The notes below the pieces were generated by a model. The model had not been told where the DNA came from and made no database searches. It saw nothing but the letters and a program-made list of their open reading frames with translations. From contig JAPNXP010000007.1 in NCBI GenBank assembly GCA_028753945.1, forward strand, positions 2,976,001 to 3,040,000: a DNA stretch of 64,000 nucleotides, given 5' to 3'. The stretch is from Hexactinellida sp. DTS-2022. Lineage: Eukaryota > Porifera > Hexactinellida. Of the stretch, positions 11,918 to 23,409 are shown in pieces (within the stretch, counting starts at the first letter, position 1; each line of letters opens with the position of its first letter). The position numbers were made by a program, and so were the translations under genes.

Positions 11918-12788
11918 TTATACGTAGTTCATTTATTGAATGATGCCAATAAATTGAAAAATACAGTCTATCTTTCAAATTCGAACTAGTTAACCATATG
12001 ATGTGCCCTGTGCAAGTTGTCCATTGCATAGGCACATAGACTTAGGGGTTCCCAATAGTTCCCGAACAGGTGTTGTGAATTCAACCAAAATATTTAGATA
12101 TCCAGTGTCGTTTCTCATTTTTTAATTATTATTTAAGTTCGATGAATTTTAATCAAAAACTCTCTATAGATGACATAGATTAGTTTAGTTACTTTAGTCT
12201 ATAAAATTACCACTGTTGATCTCTAAATTTACAGTGTTCTCAACCGTTCTGTTATAGTCCCATAAAACGAGTAATAAATATAGCTTAAAAAATTCCTAGA
12301 GTAAATCCAAAAATGCAAAAAAAATGGAGGTTTAGTAACATATTTTAGGAGCTATGGCCCAGACAAAGGTGTTAAAGTGTGTCCCAAATTTTATAAATCA
12401 AAATTCGTAACCCCAGGTACAAATTAGAAGCCCACTTCGCATCATCATGAAAGATTTGAGGCCTTAATCTATAAAGGTGTGATCAGGGCACCAACTCCGC
12501 AGAAAGAATGAAAATAACAATAATATTAACAAAGGCAGTGATTTCAATACTGGCCCACTACGTGGAAGTCGGCACAGTAAAAACCTCAACATGGAGACAA
12601 TAGAATAGTTAGCAAACAGCAATTATATGTGGACTATAATATTTATTTTATTATATCACTGTTAATAAGAGCAAGAAATTATCGTGTAGTACAAAATACA
12701 TTTTCTATACGCATGTAAGCTATCTGAGTAGAAATTCTTCGTATCGTTGAGAATAAATGTTCACATACCTGTGAATTTATCCTATTAA
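11918..12788. other. Gene-free stretch with a CTGTGCCGAC-family right end
   Basis: No coding region seen. Around 12553-12575 the sequence ACTGGCCCACTA...GTCGGCACAG matches the right end of the element at 7203-7972. Its left partner is not found upstream. Confidence 0.45.
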
Positions 12789-12904
12789 CCCTCGGCTGGC
12801 TTGGGGTAAAAGGTATAAATAGAAAAACCCCACTTTCACTTTCACTTTCAATTGAAATTCAATTAACTTTCAGTTTCAATTTTACATTCCTAGCCAGACG
12901 AGGG
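12789..12904. mobile_element. piggyBac-like MITE flanked by TTAA
   Basis: A 116-bp unit starts CCCTCGGCTGGC and ends GCCAGACGAGGG, with TTAA exactly at both sides (12785-12788 and 12905-12908). TTAA targets and CCC/GGG ends are the hallmark of piggyBac. Inside are CACTTT and TTTCAATT short repeats. Confidence 0.8.
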
Positions 12905-13830
12905 TTAAGCTTGTTTTTTGTTATGTGTTTCATAGAGTATAAAGGAGTACATCGATGAATCCGAGAGTGAAATCTATCGACAAGGAAGGTACATAGTATG
13001 TTTAAAGGCTTTTGGATCTCTAAAACATTGGGATAAATAAGTACATCTAGTATATTTATCGGACAGTTGCAAAAACGTTATAATTAATATTTACCTGAGC
13101 ATTCAAGTTCTGTGAAGGTTACATGCATTGTCTATATAATAATGTGCGGCTGTAGGCGAAAGTGAGCGAGCAAAAGGTGGAGAATACCCACAGTGGATTC
13201 TTTTGTTCTCAGTATTTGAAACCCATAACATACTTTATGTTGACATTTCATCATTACCATCCCAGGTGAGCATGTGTGATGTTTTGGGAACTTATTTGCG
13301 CATTTTTCGATAACTGATGAATTATCATCTTATTTTTTTATCTTAAAATTAATAACTCAGAAAAGTTACACTTAAGTACGCTTAGTACTTAAGTACTAAG
13401 TATATACTTATGCCATATTCATAAAGATTGGTATTCACTAAGAATTAAGTTAGTACTTACATTTAAAACGAATTTACAGTCGAAATTAGTCAAACTTGGC
13501 TTACTTTAGATTAGGTAGGCAACTTACTTGTTACTGTGCCGACAAAACGGTTGCTATATATCCTGTATAATTTATGTCGGTTATAAGAATATTTCGGTTA
13601 TAAGCACATTAAGTCCAGTTCCCGACGATGTGCTTATAACCGGCATCCACTGTACGTAGAAAAGCCACAATATTCAGTTAGGATAGTTATGTCGTAAAGC
13701 AGTACAGGCGTGTCTAAAACTAGTATACCTTTGGGTACACAATTTACCCGTTTTGTCAGGTAAATCATGCCAAGCATCTAGCCATAATACTATATGTGCA
13801 AAAATAAAAATCGTTCATTGTTTAAGATCA
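12905..13830. other. Gene-free stretch with two element fragments
   Basis: No gene seen. A left end CTGTGCCGAC of the 7203-type family lies near 13535. At 13565-13654 GGTTATAAG motifs face each other and the right end reads ACCGGCATCCACTGTA, a small Tc1/pogo-like MITE with a damaged left end. A palindromic CTTAGTACTTAAGTACTAAG cluster is near 13380. Confidence 0.45.
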
Positions 13831-16291
13831 ACAGTCTTGAGAGGCTATCATTTAAACGCGTCCCTTTGAACGGCGTATTTGATTGGAATATTTTCCAAAG
13901 AGTAAGAAGGATACTTATGAAACTAAATATAATATTACGATACTCCTGCAACGACTTTCATTTTGGATTTCAAGAGCAGATAGTGTAAGTTCGCAAACAA
14001 CCTTCAAAACCAATTTGACATTTTGCCTGTCTAAATTAGAAGGAAAACAAGCTTTACAGTCAAGTTAGGGGATAGTTTTGCTAAACTGTATCATTCAGAA
14101 CTCTAGAGAAGGCGTACATCTTGAATGGAAGCAGAATGGGGACTAAGGGGGTAGCTGCATTTATCAAACTCAATATATTCAAAATTTGGAAAATGCAATA
14201 TTTTATCAAAAATTTTATGATTTAACCAATTATTGCGTATACTTTTCAATATATGGACAAAATCAAATGTAAGGAAGTGAGGTCAATTTTCATCAAAAGG
14301 GTGGGGTACTCTAGTTTCCAGCTTTCCACTAAGAGAAAACAATTTTAACAAGTTTACATTCACTGGGTAGTCGGTAGAAAATTTTTGGTAGAAATTTTTA
14401 GGACCATTAAACCACAATGCTCAATAACGATTATACAAAAATTGGTAATGGGAAATATTTTTTTGCCGAGATAGCACATGGTAACAAACGGGTAATACAA
14501 GACCATTTCCTATGCAAACTAGACACCTTAATAGAAAATACAGTTCTCGTCGGATCCTCAGGGTTCAAATTTGGTGCAAATATTTCCCCCCTTTATAAGC
14601 AATATAAAATGTAACATGGATTTCATCCATTTGAATGCATACAATTTTCCTCGGAACTAAAGCAATATGTAGCTTGGGTGAAATAAGTAGGGCTGAAACG
14701 AATATTCGAAATGTAATGAACGAACCTTTTTCTAAACGAACGAAGATTCGTTCGTTTGGATGACTAAGCATTATATAAATTTCAAGTCACAAAATATACT
14801 GAAAAATAGGGGTTTGTTAATGTTACAATGGTTTAATAATAGTTACAAAGTGTATTAGACACAAGTTAGCTATCAATCAGCGAGTATTGGTAGGAATTCA
14901 TATTTACGATCAGACCAATCTAAACAAATGTCAATTTGTTGTCCAAAAGTAGTCTACGAATATCCGTTTTAGTCTTATCTCCCAAACGATATTCGTTTGG
15001 AAACGAACGAATATTCGTTCATACATTTCGAACGAATATTCGAATATTCGGTATATTTGATTTATCCCTAGAAATAAGTGCAAAAACCACTTTCAAGACC
15101 GAAGGAAGAATACAACTCATCTAATGTATGGACATGTGGTGGAGTAATACATTCTAAACCCTGAAGATTAATATAACAAGCTGGATAAATGAGATGAGTC
15201 TTAATGGACATAATTTTGTAATCTTATTGTATCTTCGCCTGTTTTAAAGAATAAATGTATTATCTAATTTGACAGAGGATAAATAGAAGCCTAGCAAAAT
15301 CTGAAGAATTGTATGTAGGTCCGTTGATACGCGCTAAATCATCAACAACATTCTTTATATGTTTTTTAGCAAGAGGAATATGGTATGAATGTGAGTTATA
15401 ACTAGAATCAGAGACAGATTTTAAGGACCTTTCATGCAGTATAGATTCAATTTGTCGAATATAATTAATTTAATTTACCGAAAGAGGTATACTTTTCCCA
15501 TGTAACCAGGCGGATACAGATAAATATTATTTACCTGCAGAAATAATTCGACAGAACAGCCCTATCAACCATGTTGGGTTGAATGAACCTAGTATTATGG
15601 GTATCAAGAAGCCATACTACCAATTATCAGGTAGGTAAAATCAAGATTTAAGATCCCGTAATTTTCTGATGATGTACTTATGTTTCTCCTCACTCTCAGA
15701 TAGTAAGCTAAGCTGTAGTGTCTGATTCATCAATTCTTCTTCTTTGCGTCATACGACAAGCGAGTCCGTTTGGTTGTTGAGATTGAAGAATAGTAGGATG
15801 GGCAACCAGGAAGGAAGCAGGGAACTGCACCGTATCTCAACTTGGGCTCGGCATTAGGTTTTCAGTGAAAGTGAGAACACCTACGTTAACTACCTTGAGG
15901 TTATCAAAATTATCTCGGTGAAGAGCCCGTAATCCAAGCTTGTCTGAGTTCTGTTGGATATTCAGGCATCCTGAGAACTCGATCATCTGGGCTGTTGTTA
16001 CTTCTGCATCCGCGGGCTGAGCAACTGCTGGGCATAATGTAAACGAATCTAATAGTTAGAATGAATAAGAACAGAAGTGAACAAGAAAATGACAAAAAAT
16101 ATAAAAGGGGCTAATAATCAATAAAAGTTCAAACTTAGTATTTAGTGGGATAATTGTAACAAAAAATGTGGTTCATTATAAATAGCAATATGAGTTAAAA
16201 TTTTGTGGTTGGTTAAATATTACCATCTATTAGTGCATCTCTAGTCCATAATTACAAGGTTACTGCTAGACCTGATATAGAGTAGCCTATG
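13830..16291 (-). pseudogene. P-like THAP transposase, decayed, copy B
   Basis: Read on the minus strand, an ATG at 16035 opens a THAP zinc-finger start (PSSCSARGCRSN, then TELRQAWITG) that breaks near 15905. Frame fragments similar to the better copy at 47.1-49.7 kb follow: a Ser/Thr-rich linker (15600-15830), IQMDEIHVTF...YKGG (about 14565-14640, holding a catalytic Asp), and segments at 13880-14070 that match 47.9-48.05 kb in order. A probable right terminal repeat at 16262-16291 (AGTAGCCTATGG) resembles the P-like TIR at 50041-50072. It is broken by many stops and by a hAT MITE. Confidence 0.7.
14688..15070. mobile_element. hAT MITE inserted in P-like copy B
   Basis: A perfect 8-bp duplication GAAATAAG flanks it (14680-14687 and 15071-15078). 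The ends are TAGGGCTGAAAC and, inverted, TAGGGATAAATC. Both arms are rich in AACGAATATTCG-type palindromes. No coding capacity. Confidence 0.9.
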
Positions 16292-17587
16292 GCTATACAA
16301 ATTGTAAATAAAGTGTAAGTCGTAGGTACGTATATAGTATATGCTAAGCTAATTATGGAAAACTTTTGTAAATCGTTCTTTGTTCGCAATCAACTAAACA
16401 TATATACTATTAGCTATTGTACCTTGATGGCAAGGAGATTCCATCATTTTTGGTTGCTGCTTTAAGATTACAATATCGATAACCGTTTTTCAAAAATCTT
16501 TATCTGGTTTAATATCAACAAGTAATTGAATTCCGTGGTTAAGTTGGTCTTCATATACTTGTGAAAGACGATCATTAAGGTAGAGTGGAATTTGAGTATT
16601 TGAGATTGTATCATAATACTATTGACAATATTCCACAATTTGGACATAGAATGTGGAATAACCTCTAATAATCAAGATTTTCGATTACAAGTATTAATGC
16701 AAGTTCTGCAATACCAATTTCCTTCCTATAGAATTCCTTGTATTAATTAATAAATCACCTTTATTCGAATATAAGTAAAGTATAAATAACAATTGATTAC
16801 CTTGCATTTGAATGAGTGAAATCCCGAATTCATCTATTAATATGACTAACTTTGCAGTTAAGAAGTAACAACCTATTTCAACATCATTTTTCGTCTCAAC
16901 TCGTGAAATAAGATATAATGTTGCTAGATGAGCAACATTCGCATTAAAGCATTGGTTATTCCCACATGCTGTGCAATTGAACGTATTGACAATCACAATG
17001 ATAGATTGTCGAAGGATTTGCTTCTCTATTTAACAACAAGCTTTAAAAAATTAAAATGTCATCTACTTATTATTTGGAACAAAAGATTTGCCTTCATCGT
17101 CCACAAAATCACACATTGCTATGATCTCTGTTCCTTTCAGCGGCCAAATATTCCGTGGTGTAAGAGTGAATACAAATATCTCTCAACAGGGGGAAGGTTG
17201 AAAATATGGAGACCCAATTCTATAACAGAATTTTCTAGAACAGCATCAGGGTTGTAATCAAGTTGGTCTAATTGGAGCAAATGTTAGTTTAGATGATCTT
17301 ATCAAATATTCAAGTAAGAAACTTACAGAGAGTTGAAGAGGAGTATGGGTTTGGAACTTGTAGATTGACCTCTATTTGGAGCTGAGATAAACTTAGGTCC
17401 TCGGTACGTCGGCGCTTTGTAGATACTGGTGGGAGTTCTTTTAAAGATATTGGCCATCAGTCGATTTAAAGATGACATAATATACGTATGTTAAGAGTTA
17501 CACGAATGCTAAGTCAATATTACACTATTAATGAACAAATTTTTTATGAAAAAATTACAATGATATTTTTAGTTGTTTTGTGTATCA
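16292..17587 (-). other. Unrecognised protein-like remnants on the minus strand
   Basis: Minus-strand frames contain protein-like runs: RTPTSIYKAPTYRGPKF (17327-17478, starting at an ATG and ending at a GTAAGT), NPDAVLENSVIELGLHIFN (about 17200-17260, after an AG), PLKGTEIIAMCDFVDD (about 17070-17150) and CTACGNNQCFNANVAHLATL (about 16900-16980). A 59-bp GT-AG intron (17268-17326) would join the first two, but the frame does not carry over. I do not recognise the family. It could be an old multi-exon transposon protein or chance. Confidence 0.3.
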
Positions 17588-17653
17588 TAGGATGATGATC
17601 TGTGTACCTTAGGATGATGATCTGAGTACCTTAGGACAATGATCTGTGTACTT
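17588..17653 (+). repeat. 22-bp tandem repeat, three copies
   Basis: Units 17588-17609, 17610-17631 and 17632-17653 each follow TAGGATGATGATCTGTGTAC with a few changes. Confidence 0.8.
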
Positions 17654-18241
17654 TTAGTTATATGGGAATGCTTTACAATTTCGGTTAGCATTATGACGGA
17701 TGTTGCATAGCAGGGTTCATTTAGCGGGGGAGTTTGCCCCACCCCCCTTGGGGTTTGAAAAATACATTGATCAAAGCTGAAGCCGCACCCCCTCACATTC
17801 CCAAAAACTTTACTTTGCCTCCCCATCGTTTAAATGTCTGGATGAAACACTGCATTGGATAGTGAATCTTGGTTTTATGTTAGAACTTGCTGGCAATATG
17901 TCAAAGTAATTTACATCACCTAGGAGGTCCTCTTAGTTTGGAATCATTTGACTCCTTTGTTGTGTTGATCCAATTAGCAAGCATATTACCGTAATTGTCA
18001 GCTAGTTTGAGAAGAGCTTCATTAAAAATGACCTCTACTGTATTTTCATCTAACTTTTATCTGTTGGAGTGAATAATGACATGAAATCTCATGAACCGCA
18101 CTAGCATTCAATTTGGAGTTATCAATTTACTTTACTTTCTCTCATTTCAGGCTTGTATAATTATCCCTCAAGACTCAAATAGTGCAGGTACAGGATAGCC
18201 TCTATCAGCCAATGTTTGATGGTTGTCAATGTCACTTGTCA
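17654..18241. other. Stretch with a short protein-like fragment
   Basis: Near 17925-18045 the minus strand reads FNEALLKLADNYGNMLANW, protein-like but unrecognised. Around 17720-17825 there is a C/G-run-rich segment (GAGTTTGCCCCACC), probably a repeat fragment. Confidence 0.3.
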
Positions 18242-19521
18242 TCAATCATCCAGAGTGTTAGCCATTGAGTTTACGAACGCTACTCCAAGTTGCTTGACAT
18301 ATGAAGCTTCCCATCTTAGTTTGTTCCTTTGAAGCCAGTAAATAACATCATTCTTGAGCTCGAGATTCTTGTTTGGTACTTCAACCTTCCATTTATCTGG
18401 CACGTGTAAAATTTCTCGTGCACCCTTTAGCAATACAGGTAAACCTCCCAAAGCGGCACCTCCGAGTAGCGGCAACCTCCGAGAAGCGGCACAAAATTAT
18501 TCTCCCGATGGGTGCCGCTTTGGGAGTTTTACCTTACGAGCAACCTCCCAAAGCGGCAACCTCCGAGAAGCGGCACAATATCATTCTCCCGATGGGTGCC
18601 GCTTTGGGAGGTTTACCTGTATATGAGAGCATCTGTTCTATGTTCGGCACTTTCAACATTCTCCTCATCCAACAACCCTCAGCCAGATGTGTTTCCAACA
18701 GTTCATCAGGATTAGTAGTTGATCCTCTTCTCATTATTTTCTTAATATTGTTCCAGCTACCTTCAATTCCTTGAGTATGCACACCAGTAGTTGGATTCAC
18801 GAAGTTCTCACTATGGTTCACAGTGTGATGCGTGTACTGGGGTGTATGAGCCAAGATATTGTATGTAGCCCACTCATCTGAGTATACAATGGAGCCAGGT
18901 AGGACGTAATGCTGGATAAGGGGTAGCAGAGATGCAGCAGATCTATCTGGTACACATAACATAACCAATCGGCCTGTATCTCTCTCGACTATTCCAAAAG
19001 TACCCACTACTAATCTTCCGTGGTTGTATTTACGTTTGCCGAACTTGGATTCATCAATCTCCACGATAATTCCGGGACAACCTAAGGGTTCAGCATCTTG
19101 TATGATCTCTTCAACACAGATATCCCTCATAGTTCTTCCAATCAACAACAGTAGCTGGTGCCCACTGCAACTGCTTCTCCATAATAGCGTGTGACTGAAT
19201 GTCCTCACACCAGAGATACATGAATTGGAGAAGCGAAGTAAGTGAGAGTTTGGAAGGATGAAAGAAGGAACCAAAACGGATTGAACAGGAACTCTTGCAT
19301 GCGCGACATTTCCACTTGTAACCATCGTGGGAGTTGGCGTAGGTACCCTCGTACATTTCCTCCCCACATTTGCATTGTATTGCACGAGCTAAAAGGCCAT
19401 AATCCCGTAACCAGTTAATTGTGTGTTGATAGTTTGATGTTAAAGAATACAGGTGAGGGAGAAGAAAGTCAGTTGGGATGTCGGGAATGTAAATTGGGAT
19501 TTGCAACGTTATGTAATCCAT
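18242..19521 (-). pseudogene. Merlin (IS1016/IS1595-like) transposase, interrupted
   Basis: From ATG at 19521 the minus strand reads a zinc ribbon (CKCGEEMYE...KCRACKSSC) followed by a helical region (EDIQSHAIMEKQLQWAPATV). After a one-base shift near 19138 it reads the catalytic core: VEIDESKFGKRKYNHGR (first Asp), SIVYSDEWATYN (second Asp) and HTQGIEGSWNNIKK (Glu). This is the DDE-type ISXO2/Merlin pattern. The frame then runs into a MITE at 18621; the original C terminus resumes at about 18433 with REILHVPDKWKVEV and ends at 18242. One shift plus one MITE insertion make it inactive, but it is well preserved, hence recent. I could not find its terminal repeats. Confidence 0.85.
18434..18621. 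mobile_element. TA-flanked MITE with perfect 26-bp ends, inside Merlin gene
   Basis: The left end starts TACAGGTAAACCTCCC and the right end is its exact reverse complement over 26 bp (GGGAGGTTTACCTGTA at the edge). The interior holds a segment of about 55 bp (CTCCGAGAAGCGGCAC to GTGCCGCTTTGGGAG) present twice, so several GCGGC hairpins can form. Small plus-strand ORFs here are artefacts. Confidence 0.9.
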
Positions 19522-20117
19522 TTAAAGTTTAGAATAAAATTAATCTGTGTTTATATACTATTTTTTTCCTAAGGTAGTAACAATATTTAATGTTTGGAAT
19601 TATTAAACTAAACTTGTTAATTAATAAGGCCAGGTCTAACAAATTCTTTGGTGCTCCTGGGAACCACCAAATGTAATATAACTTTTTAAGTGATATTTAA
19701 TCCAATCTAGAAATAAGATATTCGTAATCAGCATGGAATTTCCGTTAAATAGAGGGGTCACAAGGCCATATTAGATTAAAAAAGTTTCCTTGACAACGGT
19801 GGAATATTGAACATTCCATTCTCAAAAATGATAGCAACCCTATGGAGTGACCCATCTTTCGACAGCGCACTGTTCTGATAAAGACTATGTATAAAATAAC
19901 CTTATACGAAGTCATTTGACATGAGTTCGTGAATAAGGAGTTTTGTCCGAATAATATTAAAGTGACCATTTTGAAAATGCATGATGGAGGTCATACTGTA
20001 TCCGGCGGAAGTGGATCCTACGAAAAATCGAGTGCCCAAGTAATGGTCTGTACGTGGAAAAAATTTGGTGCTTTGGTCCGAGATGTCCACATCCATTAGA
20101 TAAATCTGCCCTACTAA
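19522..20117. other. Gene-free stretch
   Basis: Short minus-strand ORFs (19745-20096) have no recognisable motif. I see nothing else that I can support. Confidence 0.4.
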
Positions 20118-20599
20118 TCTATACTATTAAAACACAAGGCTGGGTATGTATATATATTTGTTTGTATGTTACGAATTGATCGAAGAAAGTGGACGGTTTT
20201 CAAATGTGATTTTTGGCATATGTGGGTAACTTTTGGCACCCGCCAATAAGTTGAGGTTTCCACTCAAAATTTCTAACACCTCGACAAGTTATGACGTCAT
20301 TGTCACATTTCGAGAACCCTGAAAATTAACTTAATCGCACATAATTCGCGCCCTTTAAGAGATAAAAATCTGAAAATTTAATGGAACATGTATATTAATG
20401 ATGCGGACACGTTGGTCACACCAGATCGCCAATATGCTAACTCATTATCGCATGATGACGTAATCATTAAAATTTCATATTGTTATATTTGACTATTTAG
20501 GCCTATTTACGCTTTATAATCAATATTAGGAGTATATAAACCACACACCAACCGCGAAGCGGTTGGTGTGTGGTTGTGTTCTGCCGCGAAGCGACCTAG
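20118..20599 (+). mobile_element. Non-autonomous Helitron, copy A
   Basis: The 5' end reads TCTATACTATTAAAACAC directly after an A, the usual Helitron start. Near the 3' end a perfect 9-bp-stem hairpin (ACCAACCGC, loop GAA, GCGGTTGGT) is followed by CTAG at 20596-20599. The last 330 bp match copy B at 28800-29129. The base after CTAG is C rather than the expected T, so the exact 3' boundary may be altered. No Rep/helicase gene. Confidence 0.8.
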
Positions 20600-21555
20600 C
20601 AAGCGAAGGCGCGCAAGTTTTTGTTTAAACCGCGACGCATACGAGTTCCTAAACTCAAATTCTCAATCAGAACTTGCAGAATTTATGGCAAACTACCAAT
20701 TGAATCAGAGCGAATCTTCGTCGGTACATTACAGTTTTTCTCAACTTAGGATCGAGGCGAGGCCGAGGGGATTTATATAGAAGGCGAAGAGATGTTTCAA
20801 CCTAAAAGTTCTTGTACATGTGATAATTAGACTCAGTAACCATATACCGTCATTATATTCAATGTATATATAATAGTTCCCAAGATATGATGACTTAGTT
20901 ATTTTTTAACATGTTCAAAAATTTTTCCAATATTAATCGGTGATGAATAATGGATTGGTAGCAAACCAAAATAAATCACTTAATGAAATTTTTAGAGATT
21001 GTCCGGAATTCCGTCTATGAGACTAGTTACATCATTTGAATGATGTTATTCAATTTGCAGCTATCTATAAAGTATAGGTCAATAATACTCACGAGTGGGT
21101 ACATGTTACCAAAATGACCTTCCATTAAAATGTCATTTAATTCCACTGTATGTAAGTTAGGACGACTTATTTCTAGTTAGGACCAAAGTTATGTTTTCAT
21201 TCCTAGCCATTATACTTGTATTTGAGCATATACACTGTGGTTAAAATTAATGAGGAACTATTCTCAATATTATAGATGTTTCCGCCGTATATGAAAAGCT
21301 AAATAAAGTTGAACATGCAACAATACTTGTAACTATTCATGATCACACAAAATATAATCAATGGCCTGGAAATTATTTTGGCAATTCTATGCCTAGCATT
21401 CCGTAGTAAATAGTAAGCCATGGGCAACCCTAATTTTTCTACATACAATGCTTACAGTCAACTCCCGAAATATCGAAGTCCAAGGAACATTCTCATTTAC
21501 TTTGATCTAAGTGGATTCAAATTAATTGTTAAATTAGTCAGTGGGATTATAATAA
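20600..21555. other. Stretch with one short unrecognised ORF
   Basis: An ORF at 20568-20780 begins inside the Helitron hairpin and continues with Arg- and Ser-rich sequence (KRPSKRRRASF, then NSNSQSELAEFMANYQ). It looks somewhat protein-like and is less AT-rich than its surroundings, but I do not recognise it. The remainder is AT-rich without genes. Confidence 0.35.
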
Positions 21556-22962
21556 TACAGTCAACTCCGCTTATAGTCCAGCAATATGGTGCAAGAAATG
21601 GTCGAATTGTGCATTTTCGAGATAAAAGTACCAAATTTTGCACAATTGTAGTATTATAGATTCTGATCAACTTCAGCTATGGCACATAGCAGAATTGTTG
21701 GAAGAACAAATTTTCAGGATAGCTCATTCAAATGCATCATTAACGACTTTATATTGTCATATTCGTGCTCAGCACTTAATTTCCAGCATTTTGATAGGTA
21801 TATTGACAATATTTGGAGAGAATATTTTTTGGTTTTCCATAGCAACGGTAAGAATGTGATAAACATTCCGATCTCCCAATTTGGAGTAATCATATCGAGT
21901 GACCCCTTCTTTTTCTCGGGTATGCGTACTGAGTGCGAATATACTATTAGATACTATTTCACCCAAATTTCAATACCTACGTACAAGTGCGATACTAGAA
22001 TATTCGAGGGTATTAATACAAAATGTGAGCATGAGGAAATTGAAACTCCAATAATATACAATTCAACCACAAATCCAAATGTCAGATATATCACAAAAGT
22101 TAACCTAGCCGGCGAGCCTCCCCCTAGCTACTGGCCTGACACAAGGTCGAATAAATGGGGAAGCATGTGCATTGCAGTATGGAACTATTGCCGGTCCAAG
22201 CCTGCCTAGAAGTAGTACAAGGACAAAGACATGATCTTGCGGCTTTTTCTGTGGTCAAAGTACAGAAGTGCTCCTTCAAGCAACTATGTACTACTTTTTA
22301 TCTTGGATAAATCTTGGCTTTGAGCTGGAATATGATAAATGCATACTTTTGGATTGACAATTAATATTTAGAGTGTTTCTAATAGTATATTCGCACTCAG
22401 TAAGCATACCCGAGAAAAACAAGGGGTCACTCGATATGGTTACTCCAAATTGGGAGATCGGAATGTTTAACACATTCTTACCGTTGCTATGGAAAACAAA
22501 AAAATCTCTCCAAATATAGTCAATATAACCTATCAAAATGCTGGAAATTAAGTGCTGGGCACGAATCTGACAATATAAAGTAGTTAATAATGCATTTGAA
22601 TGAGCTATCCTGTATTTATACTTCCGGCGATTCGATTGGGCACCAATTTTTGACTCCCAGAAAAATTTGTTCTTCCAAAAATTCTGATATGTGCCATAGC
22701 TGAAGTTGATCAGAACCTATAATACTACAATTGTGCAAAATTTTGTACTTTTATCTCGAAAATGCACAATCTTTCACCATATTGCTGGACTAATAGAGCC
22801 ACCGGTTAATCGGTTTCTCCGCTTAATCGGGTCAAAATTTCACAGGATTTATAGGACAGAATTACAGTTTGGCTTAAAATATTTCGGTTAATCGGTTTCT
22901 CCGCTTAATCGGGTCAAAACAACCTGGTCCCGAGGTGGCTCTATTAAGCAGAGTCGACTGTA
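21556..22962. mobile_element. Pogo/Tigger-like element with long inverted arms
   Basis: The outer ends are TACAGTCAACTCCGCTTATA and, inverted, TACAGTCGACTCTGCTTAAT, bounded by TA. Inside, about 21575-21960 and 22376-22790 are inverted copies of one another of roughly 400 bp each, enclosing about 415 bp of unique sequence. The right side also has a 32-bp direct repeat (TTAATCGGTTTCTCCGCTTA at 22806 and 22888). The long arms could form a large hairpin RNA. Confidence 0.7.
21679..22209 (+). CDS. 176-codon ORF of unknown function in the long-armed element
   Basis: The open frame starts in the left arm and ends in the unique centre. The central half contains YKCDTRIFEG, TKCEHEEIE, AGEPPPSYWPDTRSNKWG and a Cys/Trp-rich end (CIAVWNYCRSKP). 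I do not recognise it. The first half lies in an inverted-repeat arm and may be open by chance; the centre has a more protein-like composition. It could be a captured exon or chance. Confidence 0.3.
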   Translation: MAHSRIVGRTNFQDSSFKCIINDFILSYSCSALNFQHFDRYIDNIWREYFLVFHSNGKNVINIPISQFGVIISSDPFFFSGMRTECEYTIRYYFTQISIPTYKCDTRIFEGINTKCEHEEIETPIIYNSTTNPNVRYITKVNLAGEPPPSYWPDTRSNKWGSMCIAVWNYCRSKPA

Positions 22963-23409
22963 TAGCCGAAACTCGTATAGTAGTATAGTATATCTTATAG
23001 TGTGTTTATAATTATTTACAATTTTAATCTTGATATTCCCTATATTCTGCAAACTTTCTCAAATTTATTATTCCATGCCAATGCAATAATTATTAATTCC
23101 CGTAGTTTCTAATCACAAATAAATAATATCCCCCCCCTGGCTTCAAATTGGATATAGTTAACACGCGCTCCCCCGCCCTGAGTCAAAGTCTATATTCATC
23201 ACTGCTTGGCTCTAAATATTTAATAAAAGTAATTGTGCTAATGTTCCCAATAAATATAAACTGATTTTACAACTGGAACTAACTATAAGGTTAACAGTCA
23301 ATTTATGGGATATAAATGGTGGATACGGTTATGTACTGAACAAATAAACTTAATTGGAAAGTAGATATATAAACAATATTTATTATAAATTAATAATAAT
23401 AATCTAAAC
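22963..23409. other. Gene-free stretch
   Basis: AT-rich sequence with a run of C at about 23130. Nothing else seen. Confidence 0.4.

Noticed and set aside
18354..18774. Plus-strand ORFs over the Merlin 3' end
   Set aside because: They run through MITE inverted repeats and antisense to the transposase.
19745..20096. Minus-strand ORFs possibly related to the P-like transposase
   Set aside because: I could not match any residue block to the better P-like copy.
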